From Campylorhamphus procurvoides (Eukaryota; Chordata; Aves; Passeriformes; Dendrocolaptidae), in the NCBI GenBank assembly GCA_013396655.1, contig WBMV01007704.1, forward strand, positions 248,001 through 312,000: a stretch of DNA of 64,000 nt, given 5' to 3'. Shown here in pieces: positions 14,430-26,872 of this stretch. The position numbers and the translations under genes were made by a program. The notes beneath the pieces are model-generated. The model worked only from the letters and a program-made list of their open reading frames with translations. It searched no databases and was not told the origin of the DNA. Positions within the stretch are counted from its first letter, which is position 1; each line of letters opens with the position of its first letter.

Positions 14430-14560
14430 CAAGCATGTATCATCTATGTTTGCCCCTGTTCTTAACTTAGACATGAGGTTTGCTTATGGCCACTGCTGGA
14501 GGCAGGATACTGAACCAGATGGCTATCCTGCAGCTCCTATAGACCTAAATGCTATGGCTG
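14430..14560 (+). mobile_element. CR1 LINE 3'-end fragment
   Basis: The segment around GGCCACTGCTGGAGGCAGG (near 14490) followed by ATACTGAACCAGATGG matches, from memory, the 3' untranslated end of CR1-type LINEs common in turtles, crocodilians and birds. The consensus there reads 'ggccactg(c/t)tgga...caggatactgg(g/a)ctagatgga', followed by a 'tggtctgacccagtatggc' segment. The orientation is sense on the + strand. The downstream half is eroded and no terminal octamer repeats are seen. Boundaries are approximate. Confidence 0.6.
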
Positions 14561-16800
14561 AGTGTTTGCCAAGATATTTTAATACTCAGTATCTGAGACA
14601 TTGACAGGGCTTTTTTCCTATTTGGTCTGTCTTCCAGGTCCCAGAGTCAGTGCTGATATTTCCAGACGTCACTCAGATCATCTTGCTAGTGATATCTGGA
14701 GAATTATACAGCGGATTTTAGTGTAATTGGACCACAACTTTTGAAACAAAAATTCAGAGGGCTTCGGTCGTTTTCCACCTTGGGAGTATTACTGTGAAAA
14801 TGACTGCACCTCCCTTTGTTTCCCGCTGTTACTCCTATGGCAGTAAGTTCCCAACTATGCTGAAAAGAACTGTGGACTTGCTGTATTGGCGATTATCCAT
14901 GCATTGCTTTTATACACATCCCTAAACATCTCTTTTAAACTGTCTATCTGAAAGTATAAGCCTCAGTTTCCAGGATGAATTTCCTTTAGTTATTTTATCA
15001 CAAATACTAACCACCAGTTTTGGTTATTAGTTTTTCTGGGATATTTTATCCTTCCACAAAGGCCAGAGAACATTGGAAACTTTACTGGCAAACTTTTGAT
15101 CTATGATATGTGTGATACAAGTGCAGTGCAAGTCTCTCATCTTTGTCTTTGGTAGAAAGCAAGGCAAGTACATAAAATACTTCCTTATTATAATGCTTAG
15201 TAAGTGTTGCTATTAAGTCATCAGCTAATTTCTGATTCTATGAAAGAAGCATGTTTTGGGCAGAACTCTTCCAGGCCTAGGTTTGTTACAAAGTAAATTG
15301 TTTGCTGAATAAAAAGCTTTTAAGCAGATAGACAGCTGAAAGGCCTGAAATTCAACAGTTGCAGTTTGCATGGAAATTGTCTTTATTGTGGAGTTGTCTA
15401 TAGGCTTTTTGTGCAGGCCTTCATTTTCAGTTGTCTCCTTTGCTCTGCCACAGCCATCTTGTTTAGTCTTTGCCATTAGAAAACAATCAGAAAACCAGTG
15501 TTGCCAAGTACAAATGCATCTTATTTTTAAAGTTCAGCTGTTTTGTTTTTTTTCCCTTATATGATGAATGTTACAGAGAGGCTGGTGCATGATACCTCTC
15601 AAATATGGCCAACTCTGCCAAATCTAATGAAAGGAACATTCTGACCAGACATTATTGTTGCTGCTATTGTGAGTTCCACCATTGCCAGACCTTCTGGACT
15701 AAAGTAGCACAATTTTCTGCCTTCATATATAAGGGGATGACTGGCATAAAAGAGAAACCTTGCATGTACTAGGTGCACATCCAACAATGCAGAGACCCAG
15801 TGGAAGAGATGAAGTATTTCTAGGATTTCCAATATTGTCTAAAAAGCCCTCCAAGTAGAGCTGCAAAATAGCTGCAAACTAGATTGTGTTATTAAAGGGT
15901 AGAAGAGATTTAGCAGAGTATCAGAGAACACAAAGGAGAAGCCAGCTCTGTGTGAAAAGCTAAAGGAAGGTGGAGGTGAGCACTGAGGTGGGCAGACCTG
16001 ATCAAGAGGGTATCAGTGTGAGGTTGAAGGCCGAATATTTGGCAGGTGAAAATTAGTAACATCTTTAGGTATTCTAATTCCCTATCAAGACATGATGCTG
16101 GGGCTTAATTGAACATGTTTAGTTGAAATAACACCTGTCTTAAGCCAACCTGTAAACAGGCTTCTGGAGGGGCTTCTGAAGCTGATTAACTTTGTTCTCC
16201 CAGCTAGTTTGCTTTCCATTCGTGTTCTGGTTTCACTCAGGGCTGGAAATGAGAGTTGTCAGGAAGGCTAGTGTTGTGGTCCACAAGAAAATGCAAGAGC
16301 TTGCCAATGGAAACCTTTGTGTGGTGAGATTTCATTGAAGGTATGTTCATACAAATTCAACTGATGAGCCAAGTAAGTCAAGTTCCTCATTCATTTAGTG
16401 ATACACCAGTGAGGCTTTAATGTGACATGGCAACCTGAGCACGATACAGAGCAAGACTGCAATCAAACTGCACTGTCATGAGCTGCTGGAAGGCAAGCAT
16501 TCCTTCCAACGATTGTATCCCTGCTCTGACAGCAAACTAGCTTTTAGTTGGCAAGGTAGACCAAAACATGGCAGATCATGTTTTTAACTGTGTGTGTTTT
16601 TTGGGGGGAGGTTCATTCTCTTTTCAGGCCTCCTCTCTGCAACTGGTTTCAGGGAGGCAATATTTCTTAAGCTAGCAAGACATGCATTCTCTTTATTGCC
16701 AAACTGGTGAAATTACTTCCAAGAGAAAAGATGCGGGGGGTTATGTTGCTTTTCAAAGCTTCTGTTAATAGTATTTTTTCCCTCTTCGCATCCTTTGCAG
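14561..16800. other. Non-coding; possible intron upstream of candidate exon
   Basis: No gene or clear repeat was recognised. Short frames of 64-83 codons at 15225-15832 overlap on opposite strands and look like chance. The last 40 bases before 16800 form the pyrimidine tract and AG acceptor described for the next entry. Confidence 0.5.
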
Positions 16801-16865
16801 TCGACAAACAAAATGAATGGATTCAAAAGAAAATGTACTCAGAAGTCAGAGCTCTTGCAGCGTTT
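16801..16865 (+). CDS. Candidate internal coding exon, protein unknown
   Basis: A pyrimidine-rich tract (TTTTTTCCCTCTTCGCATCC, about 16775-16793) ends in TTTGCAG at 16800. It is followed by 65 open bases and a consensus donor GTAAGT at 16866-16871. With the first two bases completing a split codon, the body reads DKQNEWIQKKMYSEV then RALAAF and ends on a codon boundary. The peptide is hydrophilic, charged and probably helical. A TTAAT-type branch-site context lies about 30-35 bases upstream of the AG. A 65-nt exon flanked by long non-coding DNA fits a small internal exon of a gene with large introns. I cannot match the peptide to a family. It could instead be a chance arrangement of splice signals, or a non-coding exon. 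No second convincing exon was found to support it. Confidence 0.35.
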
Positions 16866-17949
16866 GTAAGTGAAAGTGCAATCCAGCTGTTGGCAAATCA
16901 TAACCTCATTGTTTTGGCAATGCTCTTTCATTTACTATTTTTTTCTCCTATACTGACTTGTTTGCTCAGGTATTGGAATTCAGAGTTTTTCCTTCTTTTT
17001 AGAAATTCACACCCTTTTTGGCAAGGTTTGAACTGTTTTTATTGCTTACAATTATACCTACAGGTAAAATGAATACTTTCCCACGGATGCACTGGAATCC
17101 GGAATGGTTATAAGCTAATGTAGCTGGGAGAGCTGAGTTGTACAACGAGTATTTCTGCTGTTCTGTCTTTTCCTTCTGCCAGTTCTTAAAGACACAGGGC
17201 TTGAATCTGCCCTTGCTACTGAGTAATCAAAGTGGTTCTTTCTAAAGGTTGCAGGGGCTCCTCCATGCAAAGCTGGTGTGGATGAGAAAAGATCCAAATG
17301 ATTTGTGGAGAAAATACCTTTAAGGGAAACAATGTGACTTTGCAACACAAATATTGCCATGTCCTTTAGTGCATAACTGAGCACTGCGCACACAAAAATG
17401 GCATCAAAAGAACATTTTGATGTCACAAAGAAAAGCATGGAAAAGTTAGGAAATGCCCTAATTAAAGTTGCCTGTGTAATTCATTATGATTCATTTTTTA
17501 ATTATGTGATCACATACTATTTTTTCCACAGAGCTCTCTCTACCTCTGTGCACAGGATGTTCAGAGCCCTCTTAATGAGCAGCTATTCAGTACTTTGTTT
17601 TATCTTCATTGTTCCATGTGTGGCCCAAGGCCTTATTTACTGCATGCTATTAAATCCTGTTTTGAGGGCTAAATCCATAAAAAGGCTTTGGCCTGTTGAC
17701 CTTGTGTGCTGAAGTATCTAACTTTTCAGCCCCCTGCTGCCTGGTGTTGAGAGGCAGAGTTTATGACCCAGGTGTGCTGTTGCAGCTGTAATACCATCAG
17801 AGCTGGGCCAGCTCTGCAGCCTGGTGTGTTGTGTGGACGTGCCATTCCCAGCCATCCCTAGCCCAGGTAACCTCAGTAAGCACATGCCCTTCTGTGGTTC
17901 CAGCCTACAGCTACACAAAACTCCCATAAGCATCTCCTTTCATTCCAGA
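16866..17949. other. Non-coding; intron if the 16.8-kb exon is real
   Basis: Begins with a consensus donor GTAAGT. The open frame of the candidate exon continues by chance to 17072 with a hydrophobic, unrelated-looking sequence. Frames of 107 codons (17115-17438 minus) and 104 codons (17398-17712 plus) overlap each other and show no domain. No repeat was recognised. Confidence 0.45.
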
Positions 17950-18110
17950 GTTAAATAGGAGCCTAGGATTTGTGACTCATGCATCCTGTTTTCAGCAATG
18001 CCACTTACGTGCTGAAAAGCCTTGGAAAAGTATTTCAGCAATTGTGACCCAATTTTCCCCCCTCTAGAAAGAGAATAATGCCATGGGCCAAACCATGCCA
18101 CAAGAGGTGT
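17950..18110 (+). mobile_element. MIR/CORE-SINE-like fragment
   Basis: The run with GCCACTTACGTGCTG, then CCTTGGAAAAGTATTTCA, then GACCCAATTTTCCC, then CTAGAAAGAGAATAATG follows the order of the MIR/CORE-SINE core: 'gccacttactagctgtgtgaccttgggcaag...cctcagtttcc...ctgtaaaatggggataat'. That order of landmarks is hard to get by chance. The orientation is sense on +. The copy is highly diverged, so it is an ancient insertion. Exact subfamily and ends cannot be set by eye. Confidence 0.55.
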
Positions 18111-19303
18111 TCTTTGGCTCCAGTGTTTACAAGTCCTTTGGAGTCTTTTAAGACGATGTCTTCATCCAAAACTGAAGGTCAAAGTTCTGGAAATATCCCC
18201 TTGTTTTACTGCCTGAACAAGGTTTACAGTAGAACTCCTGGTGATTCATATTGTTATACAAGAATATGGGCTACTTCTGGTGTTCTTTAAACTGGGATCT
18301 TACAGATCACCACAGAGGTCCCACCAGCTCATCCTACAGAAGGGAGGGATTTATGGAAAGATAGTGAAGGATGCAGTTTTCTTCTTGATCCAAACTGTCA
18401 GGATGGTGTCTGTAGCCTAAGACAATGAGCCAGGGATGATTCTTTGGCCTGAAGATCAAAGAACAAAGCGTGACTCAGCCCTACAGCTTTGCTCACCCTC
18501 CCAAAAAGCCAAGATACCTTGGCCATGCTGCCTGGTGGAAATACATGACCTCTCAGACCAGTCTTAAGCAAATCTGAGAGAACAGGAGCTGGCAAGAGCC
18601 GGACCCATGTTTGTGAGCAGCTGGACAGTGGTGTGGGCTGTTACGGGGCCTATGCCTGTGTTCTGGTCCTGTTTAGTTTATGGGACAGACAGAGCCTGTG
18701 CAGGGTGCTCAGCTGGCCCTGAGAATTTGTCATGGGGAATGTGGGCATATCTTTATGATCTGATATGTTTCATTGTTCTAACTTTGGCTAGTTGAGAAGG
18801 TCTGAACCATATACATCTAAACCACCTGGGATCAGAGCTAATGAGAAATCCTGTGATATAATGACAGCAAACCCAGTACTCTTTGTTGTGGGAGTATTCC
18901 AATTCTAGTGTTTCAATCAGCAGAAATTTTGCAATGTAAGAATATAATTTTTTATGGGTAAATAATTCTCTATCCAGAATACTGCTGGGGTTTGTATTTC
19001 AAAGAGGGAGGAAGGGTCAAGAAGCTGATACTTGAACCTGAATCTCCCACAGTTTAGGATGACAACCCAACTTTGGAATTGCTTGCTGTGTGGTTATTTT
19101 TCTGTTTTTCTTTTGTTGTTTGGAGGTAGATGTGACAGAGATGATTATTTTCTCTTTCTGGGGAAAAAAACATCAAGAGATTACTGGAGTTTTTCCTTAA
19201 TGGTTTTTTGATGATGTTTTCAAGGGCAGAGAAACAATTTGCTGCTTATTTCTACCCTGAGGCCCTGCCAGTGTGTGTTTTTTTGTTCATTTGCAGCCAA
19301 AAA
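18111..19303. other. Non-coding, no gene recognised
   Basis: No gene or repeat was recognised. The only open frames are short (62-71 codons) and lack domains. Confidence 0.6.
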
Positions 19304-19329
19304 CTGCATTGATTTTCTGCATTGATTTT
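19304..19329. repeat. 13-bp perfect tandem duplication
   Basis: The unit CTGCATTGATTTT occurs twice back to back (19304-19316 and 19317-19329). It lies in unique AT-rich DNA and is probably a slippage product. Confidence 0.9.
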
Positions 19330-22300
19330 CTTTCATTTATATTAAATCCAAATTCAAAAGTGTTTAAATGATACTTGAATTGTTCCTTCTGTGCTAACAT
19401 ATTGGAAATTTTCATCACATTGACTGAGAATATGCTTCCAAGCATATACATTCACACAGCAAGGCAAATAGACCTCAGATAATGCATGTAACATGAACAG
19501 AGCCATGAGAGGCAGGCTTGCTTGTCTGAAATGAGCATACATTGCTGGAAACAAAACTTTCCTTTGCCACTAAGGGCCTTGGTTGTTCTTTGACCTAACT
19601 TTTGATGGGCCAACACATGGGAAACCAGCTTTGTAGAGGTAAAAGACTTATACAAGTCCTCAAATGCAGTTTGGAGATCTTGCATATTGTATAACTGATC
19701 TTTACAGTAGGATAGATTTTTTTTTTATTTTAATCTAGTAAAGAAACAAAACTTATCCCAAAAACTATGCTAAATACATTTTCCAGAAAATGGGGACTCA
19801 GAGCTGAATTAAGTTGTATTCAGCCTGTGCCATATCTCTCTGAATTCCCCTGTGCATTGCCTCTGACACTTTTCTTCAGCCTGATCAGGAACTGGGTTTC
19901 AGTGTTTTCAGCGCTGCCCATGGCCCTGTTGTGCTCACAGCTTGGTGAGTCTGATTTGGGCACCTGAGATCAGTGCTCAAATACTTTTCTGATCCCTGTT
20001 CAAGCCACTCTGAAGCATTTTGATTTCTGTAAATGCAGTGGTTCAGCCTGACTGGATCCTTGTTGAAGGCTATGACACAACTTGGGTTAACTTCAGAATC
20101 ACCCCTGCTGGCAGGACACTTTCTTGGGAGATTTATGGTGCTTCCTGCTTCTTGCTGGGCTGCGAAGAGAACAAGAATAGCCTTTCTCAGTGTCTTGGCA
20201 CTGTTCCTTCCAGAGGGAACTCAAAATGAACGGGATACAATGAAAAATGCCAAACTTTCATGAACATCTTCAAAAAACCCAAATGCCTTGGCTTGTGGTT
20301 GGCTATGATGGACTTTTCTTAGGTTACTACATGCTTCTTCAGTCATGCCAGGTCACTCACCATTGGTTTTTATGAAAGTACGGAGAGGGAATACATGAAG
20401 TTAGGACTCTGTGGACTAGATATAATTCAAGCTGACCTGAAAAGGTGATGTTTTGGCACATCAAGCTCTTAATATTAGTAACTATTTTGCTTTCCTTATT
20501 ATTTCATTTGCACTTTGTATTTATTTGTCATTCTTTGCATCTTTTCACCATTAAGTTAAAACCCCTAAAACTGACAGTCCCTGTACATCTGCCTGAGACA
20601 GATTAATGGCAGTGAGCATTAAAGTGACCTGCTGAAGACTGAAAAGGGAGAGATAAAGGAACAGAAAGTCAGGAACTCCTAAAATCTTCTGTCAGGTCTA
20701 AAAACCAGGCTACAAAATCCATTGAAAGCAATAGGTCTTTTTATTATTAACTTCATTAACCTTCACACAAAACTCTGGATACCTGCATGACTTTTCTTCT
20801 TTGAAACTTAACTCTCATATTTTTGAATACAGGCACAAGGATTTTAAAACTTGAACTGGAAACTGGGATGATGTGCATTATAAATAGTTGCAAATAGTAA
20901 GACTTTAAAAATACAATTATCTTAGCTAATCTGAATTTGTTTTAAAATTGTGTGTGCCACCCTCATATGCACATTAGGAAAAAAAGTAGTACCTAAACAG
21001 GTTAATCAAAATTGCCTAAGTCCCAAAGTACTCAAGTCTGAAACCTGCTGACACTAAAATTACCCTCTTCACCTAATGGAGAAGCCAATACAAACAAGCA
21101 GACATTGTCAATTAATAGATGCAGATGTTTGAAAATAGTCCAACCATGAGCCCTGCATTTTTGTCCAGAAGCCATGTACTTTCTTTCCTGGCAGTTTGTT
21201 AAATACATAGATTTTTTAAAAACAAACAAACAAAAAAACCCTACCAACTTTCTCAAGCTTCTGTGACTCAGGCAGAGCTCCAGCTCATTTTAATATTATC
21301 CAAGTGATATCCCTCCTCATTCTGCTAAGATCCTCATAGCTGTAGGTCCCTGATTAATGAACTGGGCTCCTTCCTTTGCTTCATGTACATGTAGAGAGCT
21401 ACATGCATGTCCATTTTTCCTTTCCACGGAGATGAATGGGATTAAATGACTGGGCCTTTTTTGTCTGATTGACAACAATTCTTTTCTCCTCCTTTTTTCT
21501 CACCTTTGTGTGTGGTTCTCTAATGAAGGGAATAAAAAAATCAGAGGATGATTTGGTAGGGAAAGCTGAGGACAATGGGTGAAAGTCAAAATGGGGGATC
21601 AAGACTCCAATTGCCTCATTCCTGGAGCTGTTTAGCTGGGCTGGTGCAAATGGGCAAGGTCTGAATCATCAGGTCCACTGAATGAAAATACCCATCCCCT
21701 TCCTAGATAGCAAAGTACATGTTGGTTACTATTTATGTAGGAAGCCCATCCTGTACATCCTCCAAATGTCACCTTTATTTTATTTTATAACTTTGCCTAC
21801 CTTGGGAGGCCCTAAAGCTCTCCCTTAATCCATCTGGTTTTTTATCTTCCTCTAAAATAACTAGAAATATTTACAGGTGAAATTAACCCCTTTAAAATAA
21901 TCTAATAGGGAAAAAAAAAAACCAAAATCCCAAATGAGAGAAAATATTCAATAAAAATCTAGTGCAAGAATAAATACTTGCTTTTGATGTATTTTTCCTT
22001 CAAAACAGCCACTTGCAAATAATTATTTGTCACAAGGACCACTCCAGTTCAAGGACTATTGACTCCATAATGACAAACTTTGGGTGGCTGGGGACACCTG
22101 GCCTCGAGGCTGATGTTTCACAGCGTACCCAAGGCATGAAGTGGTGGCTCCTTGACATGCAGTTTCCTGTGTGAATAAACTGTTTCCTGCAGACCTCCTT
22201 TCAGTTTAGACCCTGGTCCCCAAGAATCTGTTTACCCATCCCAGTTACTGACAAGGTAGTATCAGGAGATGTAAATTTGTTACAGATTATATGCTCGATA

Positions 22301-22698
22301 TTGCATTTGTAAGTGAACAACAAATGGACACACTACAGAGAAACAGATATAAATGGGTTGCTTTGTGATTGTTATTAAAATAAATAAATAAATTTGTTTC
22401 ATTAGTTTTTAATTTAATGCAATACAATTGTGGTAAGAAGATACTGATTAAGATAAATACTAGGTACATGCTCATAAAACCCCATGTGTTTCCTTTCTTA
22501 AAGTAACAGGAGTAGAATCAAAGACTGTTACAGCTATTTGGATGTAACAATAACATTCAGCTTCACTTTGTGACTGCTCGTGGATTTCTTCTCTGAGATG
22601 CCTCAGAGGAATTTATTTTCCTTGCTTCAGTGAGATGAGAAGAGACTTGGAAAGTCTGGGAAAATGTTTGTCTTTTCTCTTACTGAGATACAAACCAG
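19330..22698. other. Non-coding, minor simple repeats
   Basis: Contains a CAAA-rich tract at about 21217-21238, an A run near 21910-21920 and a (TAAA) tract at about 22376-22394. No coding frame above 85 codons and no recognisable element. The A+T-rich stretch around 21890-22060 is unremarkable. Confidence 0.6.
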
Positions 22699-23001
22699 TG
22701 AGATCAGCCTCCAAGCCAGCACAGTTTAAGGCAGGTTTACATTGTCGTTCATGAGATCCGAGGTTTCACAGGCAGTTGCACAGCTGCTCTGGAGGGTCTC
22801 CATCATCTCTTGGTACAAAGCAGAGTGAAGAGTCTTTCCAACAGCTGTGTGGCAGCCGGAGACACCCTGAGCAAGGCTCTTGGTATAAGGCAGGGGTTTG
22901 CACTGTGATACACATCCTGCTGGTGGTACACAAACCGCTTCCAGATGGGACAGGAAGGCCGCTCCTCCGTTCCTCTGTGAAGCTGCTTATGGATCTACAG
23001 G
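22699..23001 (+). ncRNA. Possible non-coding exon with strong donor
   Basis: A pyrimidine-rich run (TTTGTCTTTTCTCTTAC) followed by CAAACCAG ends at 22698. At 23001 the sequence ACAGG is followed by GTAAGTATT, a near-ideal splice donor. The 303-base interval is GC-richer than its surroundings and has several CpGs. Frames exist on both strands (22776-23090 plus, 22766-23023 minus) but neither looks like a protein domain, so a long non-coding RNA exon is the more plausible reading. No transcript evidence is available, and isolated donor-like sites are common. Confidence 0.15.
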
Positions 23002-23175
23002 GTAAGTATTTCCACACAGTCACTGGAAGTCATTCTGTGCCTTTGTGCAGACCCTCCATGGCACAAACCAGCTCCTGCCTGTACCCTTAACTGCACTAAC
23101 TGGCAGGGTTGAGATGCCAACTGAAGCCGTGAGTCTGCACAAGGTGTGACCACTTGGGAGCTGGAGAGATGTGCT

Positions 23176-23204
23176 GGGGAGGGGAGGGGATGCCATGGGT
23201 GGGG
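23176..23204 (+). other. G-quadruplex motif
   Basis: Five G runs (GGGG-A-GGGG-A-GGGG, then ATGCCAT, GGG-T-GGGG) satisfy the usual G3+N1-7 quadruplex pattern with very short loops on the + strand. It lies 170 bases past the candidate donor at 23002, in the same GC-richer patch. Confidence 0.7.
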
Positions 23205-23251
23205 TGTGCTGGAGGTGAAAGTTCCTCATGCAAGGGCATGACATAGTCATG

Positions 23252-25576
23252 AAACTGGGAGCTGCAGTTACCTGTGCTAATACCTGTGCCTACTGATGCC
23301 AGACTCAGACTGAGTTAGTAACTTCTCAGCAGACTAAGTTAATAAGTCCTTAGCACAGAGGACTAATCTAACTGGTAAATAATGAGCTAGAGCACTGGTG
23401 CATCAGATCCACTGAGTGTGGGATCTGACCCGAGTGCACTCTGAAGTGCAAGTGACGTGCATGTCTGGAACAGCTACAATACTGCCTTGGCCTCTCATAG
23501 TCCTTTTGCTAAATGTACTAGAATAAACTAATTGAGACAGAGAGTAAGACAAATCTGAGGCTTCAGGCTTTAACGCTGACTCCTGGCTGTGCATTCCGGT
23601 GTCAGTGAGGACACTTTACTGACTGCTGTGAGGAGATGTTCAGCAGTGCCTGAGTTAGGAGCTGGAGAGACACAGTGTGGCCATGTCAGTATGGGGCAAA
23701 GACTGAGCTCGTTCCCCTGTCTGAGGAGCCTTTGCCAGCAAGACCTTTGCTTTGTGGTCTGCAAGGGCAGGAGGGGTCTTTATTTTTTTTCAGTTGTCAT
23801 TGATGCAACCATACCTGGTTATCTCTGCACTACTCATCTCAGCCAGGGCTCTTCCCGGGATTTCCTGCTGATCCCTCTGCTTCCTCTCTGTTAATCCATG
23901 TGGTTCTCCTTTTCCTATTGTGAGGAAATTTGTTTGTCAGCTCATTTTTAAGTACTTTTCAATGCCAGTACTTCAATTGAGAAGAGACTACTTAAGTAAG
24001 ATTTCTGAATATACCTTTGTGGATTTTTCAGTGACATTGCAGGCAATTTACTTTCCCCCCACTGTTTTCACTGTCCATGATACTGTATCCATCTTCTGAT
24101 CTTGTACTAATTTAATGATAATTGATTAATTGCAGTGGTGCTATTCTTTCAGCAGTGAAGTAGGCCACACAGTTTTAACCTTTGGGAACCACAGACATTC
24201 AGATATTTCAAAGATAATGTTTTTCAGCAGTGGTCTCACTAGGAAATGATCTATTACTTTTACGTTTGTCTCTGTAGCAATGTAGTGGCTATGGTTGGCA
24301 TGGGATGATCAAGATATGCATGATAAAATGCAGAATGTAACAAAGGGGAGTTATATTTTGCTCTCAACAAGCGTTACTTTACCAAAAATATCTCTGGACC
24401 TTTGGTGGTTGTCAGAATCTTTGGTTTACATCTTGTTGGTCCATTGCACCTCACTGACACAGATCTCTCACAGTACTGGTTTTTGGAATAGTCTGTGAAA
24501 TCTCACTGCTACTAATTATAATAAGCAGACCTTTTTCTTTTTTTTCCTAGAAAACCTCCAACACAGTTTTTAAACCGAGCTGGTTTGCGTATTTTTAGAA
24601 CTGTTCATTCTCAGTTTTTACATAATCTCATGACTTTTTTCTTTTGTCTACTCTTCCTTTAGTCTCCCAGCAAAGCTTTGGGCCTTAATGAACATCTTCT
24701 CTTGACTGCTTCTTAGCTGAAAGCTCTTCTCATATCATCTTTTCTGCTGTGTTGTCAGAGTGTCATGAGTTAAGCAACATGACTCACATCTGTCACATGT
24801 GGTTAGTTCTCTCTCATTCTCTCTCCAGGGAGTCTTTCCATTGGTTTCAATGGGCTTTAGACCAGACTCTAAATCAGGCAGAAGACTTTGGATTGAGCGT
24901 GTTTTTGGGTTTTGTTGTGTTTTTCGGCGTTTTTTCTAAATTTTTCTAACTTTGTCATTAGTCAGCAAGTAGTAAAGACGGCTAGAAAAGGAAGTAAAAG
25001 GAAGGAATTATTGCTAGGATTAAGACTATTAGATGGGGTGAATTTTTAACAACTTCTTGCAGCTGCAGCAGTTTATTGCTCATGCCTGCTTTTCTGTCTG
25101 TCTCAGACATAGGAGAAAGCAGACTTGTACTTCTGTCTGCTGGAATCTCTTCCCCACAGGAAGAAGAGTAATCATAAATTTTTCATAATGGAAGAAGGTT
25201 TGTGCTTATTAATTTCTATTAGTTCAACTGTGCCTTTCCACTAGCACACTGCTTGGGATCATCTTCCTTAAATGGCTTCTTTACATACCTAAATTCTTTC
25301 TTTTATATTCATTTTAGCTTCCTTTATGGGCATAACCTCTGTATGCATTTTTTTCAACAACATTCACTGGAGCAGAAGAAATCGTTTATAGAGCCTTTGA
25401 AATACTCATTGGGTGAATGCAGAGACAATGTTGATGTTTGTCTCTCACTTGCATATATTGCAGCAGAGGAACTTTCCCTTTTTTTTAAATGAAAAGCCAT
25501 GTAAAATTTTATAGGGGGGAAAAATTGGTCCCCATATACAGCCTTGTCATAATAGTTTTCTTCTGCAACCAAACAG
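23252..25576. other. Non-coding, no gene recognised
   Basis: No repeat family or gene recognised. The 101-codon frame at 23589-23894 and its antisense frames lack recognisable features. Confidence 0.6.
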
Positions 25577-25679
25577 AAAAAAAAAAAAAAAAGCTTTGGC
25601 CATCTCTTCATTACGTCTCATATCAGTTATCTAGTGGGATTGTGTATGTATGTATGTGCTTATGTATCTCTCTCTCTCC
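25577..25679. repeat. A run, (GTAT)n and (TC)n microsatellites
   Basis: A 16-base A run at 25577-25592 is followed after unique sequence by a (GTAT)-type tract at 25641-25657 and a (TC)6 tract at about 25668-25679. The A run is not preceded by a recognisable retrotransposed body, so I do not read it as a retrocopy tail. Confidence 0.85.
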
Positions 25680-26832
25680 ATATACAGATATTAGTAATTT
25701 TGCAGGGTGACTTTCAATGCCTTCTGGAGTGCCCACAGCTAGAGAAATGCTTGTTAAAAGAAATGTAGATGTCTAGAACTCTTTCAGAGTCATTACTGGC
25801 AACCTCAGTTACCTTGAGATGTAACTCAAAAACCCCACAGAAATAAGTGATGTCCTTTCCAGTGATTTTACTACCACTTGGAGAGAGTGCTCACTTTGAT
25901 ACTGAAGTGCTCCTTCTAATCTCCCAGTGTTTTGTAATGGAGTTAGAATGGTTTTCCTGCCTTCTACAGACCCTGGGATCACTGTAAAACTGATCTTTTC
26001 TGAGTGTTGACTTTGCACACTGAATAAGGTGCTATGGGCTCTGAACTGCTTCCCACAGAGTACTGTTGCATGGTTTGGAGCACCGTCAACTTGAGCTGGC
26101 TGTCACTTTAAAAACAACTGACAGTTTTGTTAAAGAATGAAAGCAATGTTTGCCACAGTTTCTGACTTGTTCACAGTTTATGCAAAGGAGCCCCAAAGAC
26201 AGCTGTAAACTCCCGAGCTGTTAGGGAGTCCTTAAAATATGGAAAAACATACATACTTTTTCCATGCTGTTGTGAACACTGTGAGAATCATGGTCTTGTC
26301 GTTCATCTTTGCACTACAGCCCACTGAATTTCAGAGTTTATAGTTTCACATAATGGCATGTTTCATCCCAGAAAACTTCTATCCACAGAAAATAACTTCC
26401 ATACACTGAGGCTACAGAAATTCCGTGATCTCTCCCAGCCTACACATTTGTAGGTGTCTGAAGCATAGCTTAGTAAAACTAACAATTGCACAACATGTGG
26501 CTTTTGGCCCTATTGAAAGTGTGATCAATTTTCCCAGTTAGTAGTGGTTATTTGTGTAAATGCCCAAGGATGAGCTCTTTGTTTTTCACAAAACAGGAAA
26601 TTTGTCCAAAAGAGATCTTCATTTCATCGTTGCAAAGAGCTCCAAGTCAGCAGGTACACAGGAGAGAAGGAAAATATGTAGCTGAAAATCTGGCTGGCTG
26701 TAGGAGTAACACTGAGCTATTTCATGCTCAGACAGGGAGGGACAAGTATAGCAGGATTTGTGTAAGGTTTCTCTTTCCATAGAGATACCTCCGTTCTCTG
26801 TCCCATTCTTTGGACAATCACTGCTTAGTTGC
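25680..26832. other. Non-coding, no gene recognised
   Basis: Nothing recognisable. Open frames do not exceed 76 codons. Confidence 0.6.
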
Positions 26833-26872
26833 GGGTTATGAATGATAAATGTGGGTTATGAAAGATAAAAGC
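26833..26872. repeat. 20-bp imperfect tandem duplication
   Basis: Two adjacent units share GGGTTATGAA followed by GATAAA, at 26833-26852 and 26853-26872, differing at a few positions. Each carries a GATAA core, so the duplication doubles a potential GATA-factor site, although function is not shown. Confidence 0.85.

Noticed and set aside
25577..25592. A run as a possible retrocopy poly(A) tail
   Set aside because: No gene-like body upstream and no flanking target duplication seen.
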